Assembly: GCA_900552225.1 (NCBI GenBank)
Contig: URYX01000129.1
Location: forward strand, 1 to 5,347
Direction of reading: 5' to 3'
DNA from: an uncultured Oscillospiraceae bacterium
Lineage (GTDB): Bacteria > Bacillota > Clostridia > Oscillospirales > Acutalibacteraceae
Length of the DNA: 5,347 nucleotides
Made by a program: the position numbers and the translations under genes. Below are positions 5,307 through 5,347 of this stretch, in pieces. Every line of letters begins with the position of its first letter. Within the stretch, counting starts at the first letter, position 1. The notes under the pieces are model-generated. The model searched no databases. It saw nothing but the letters and a program-made list of their open reading frames with translations, and was not told where the DNA came from.

Positions 5307-5347
5307 GGAGGCTGTCTGAAAGGCTGCAGGGGCAAGGAGTGCGCCTC

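Noticed and set aside
5181..5347. A minus-strand open frame running from the right edge through both 3' stem-loops
   Set aside because: It runs through two palindromes and ends inside the antisense of the ABC gene. It shows no domain and could be open by chance over this short distance.

Overview
The window looks like a chromosomal segment from a GC-rich Firmicute, most likely an anaerobic Clostridia of the Oscillospiraceae/Ruminococcaceae kind. This is inferred from high GC with C/G-ending codons, strong GGAGG-type Shine-Dalgarno sites and ABC exporter proteins of Firmicute character. No marker gene fixes the genus.

Layout: positions 1-243 hold the N-terminal part of a TetR-family repressor on the minus strand, cut by the window edge, with its own sigma-A-like promoter just upstream. 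Positions 244-689 form a divergent intergenic region. It carries a 20-bp-period direct repeat, an overlapping dyad, a plus-strand sigma-A-like promoter (434-463) and a structured leader of about 220 nt. The leader contains a terminator-like hairpin with a T-run (496-566) and two more hairpins. Three plus-strand genes follow: a serine alpha/beta-hydrolase of the acetyl-esterase type (690-1499) and two half-size ABC exporters (1567-3411 and 3408-5219). The exporters overlap by 4 bases (ATGA). After the last stop there are two adjacent stem-loops (5235-5306), the second a perfect 14-bp inverted repeat. The last 41 bases hold nothing recognisable.

How the genes work together: the two ABC proteins are complementary halves of an asymmetric heterodimeric exporter. 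The first has an intact LSGGQ signature but Asp (D533) in place of the catalytic Glu after Walker B. The second has the catalytic Glu (E519) but a degenerate LSTGE signature. A dimer would therefore have one competent and one degenerate ATP site, as in TM287/288, LmrCD and BmrCD. The esterase lies 67 nt upstream with no visible terminator between, so it is probably co-transcribed. The divergent TetR gene is a natural candidate local regulator, but this is inferred from position only.

The most interesting feature is the long leader with a possible intrinsic terminator, overlapped by a possible 17-codon ORF. This recalls the attenuated bmrBCD exporter operon of Bacillus subtilis, but it is a hypothesis. 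The protein families themselves are familiar, and I see no evidence of a wholly new system.
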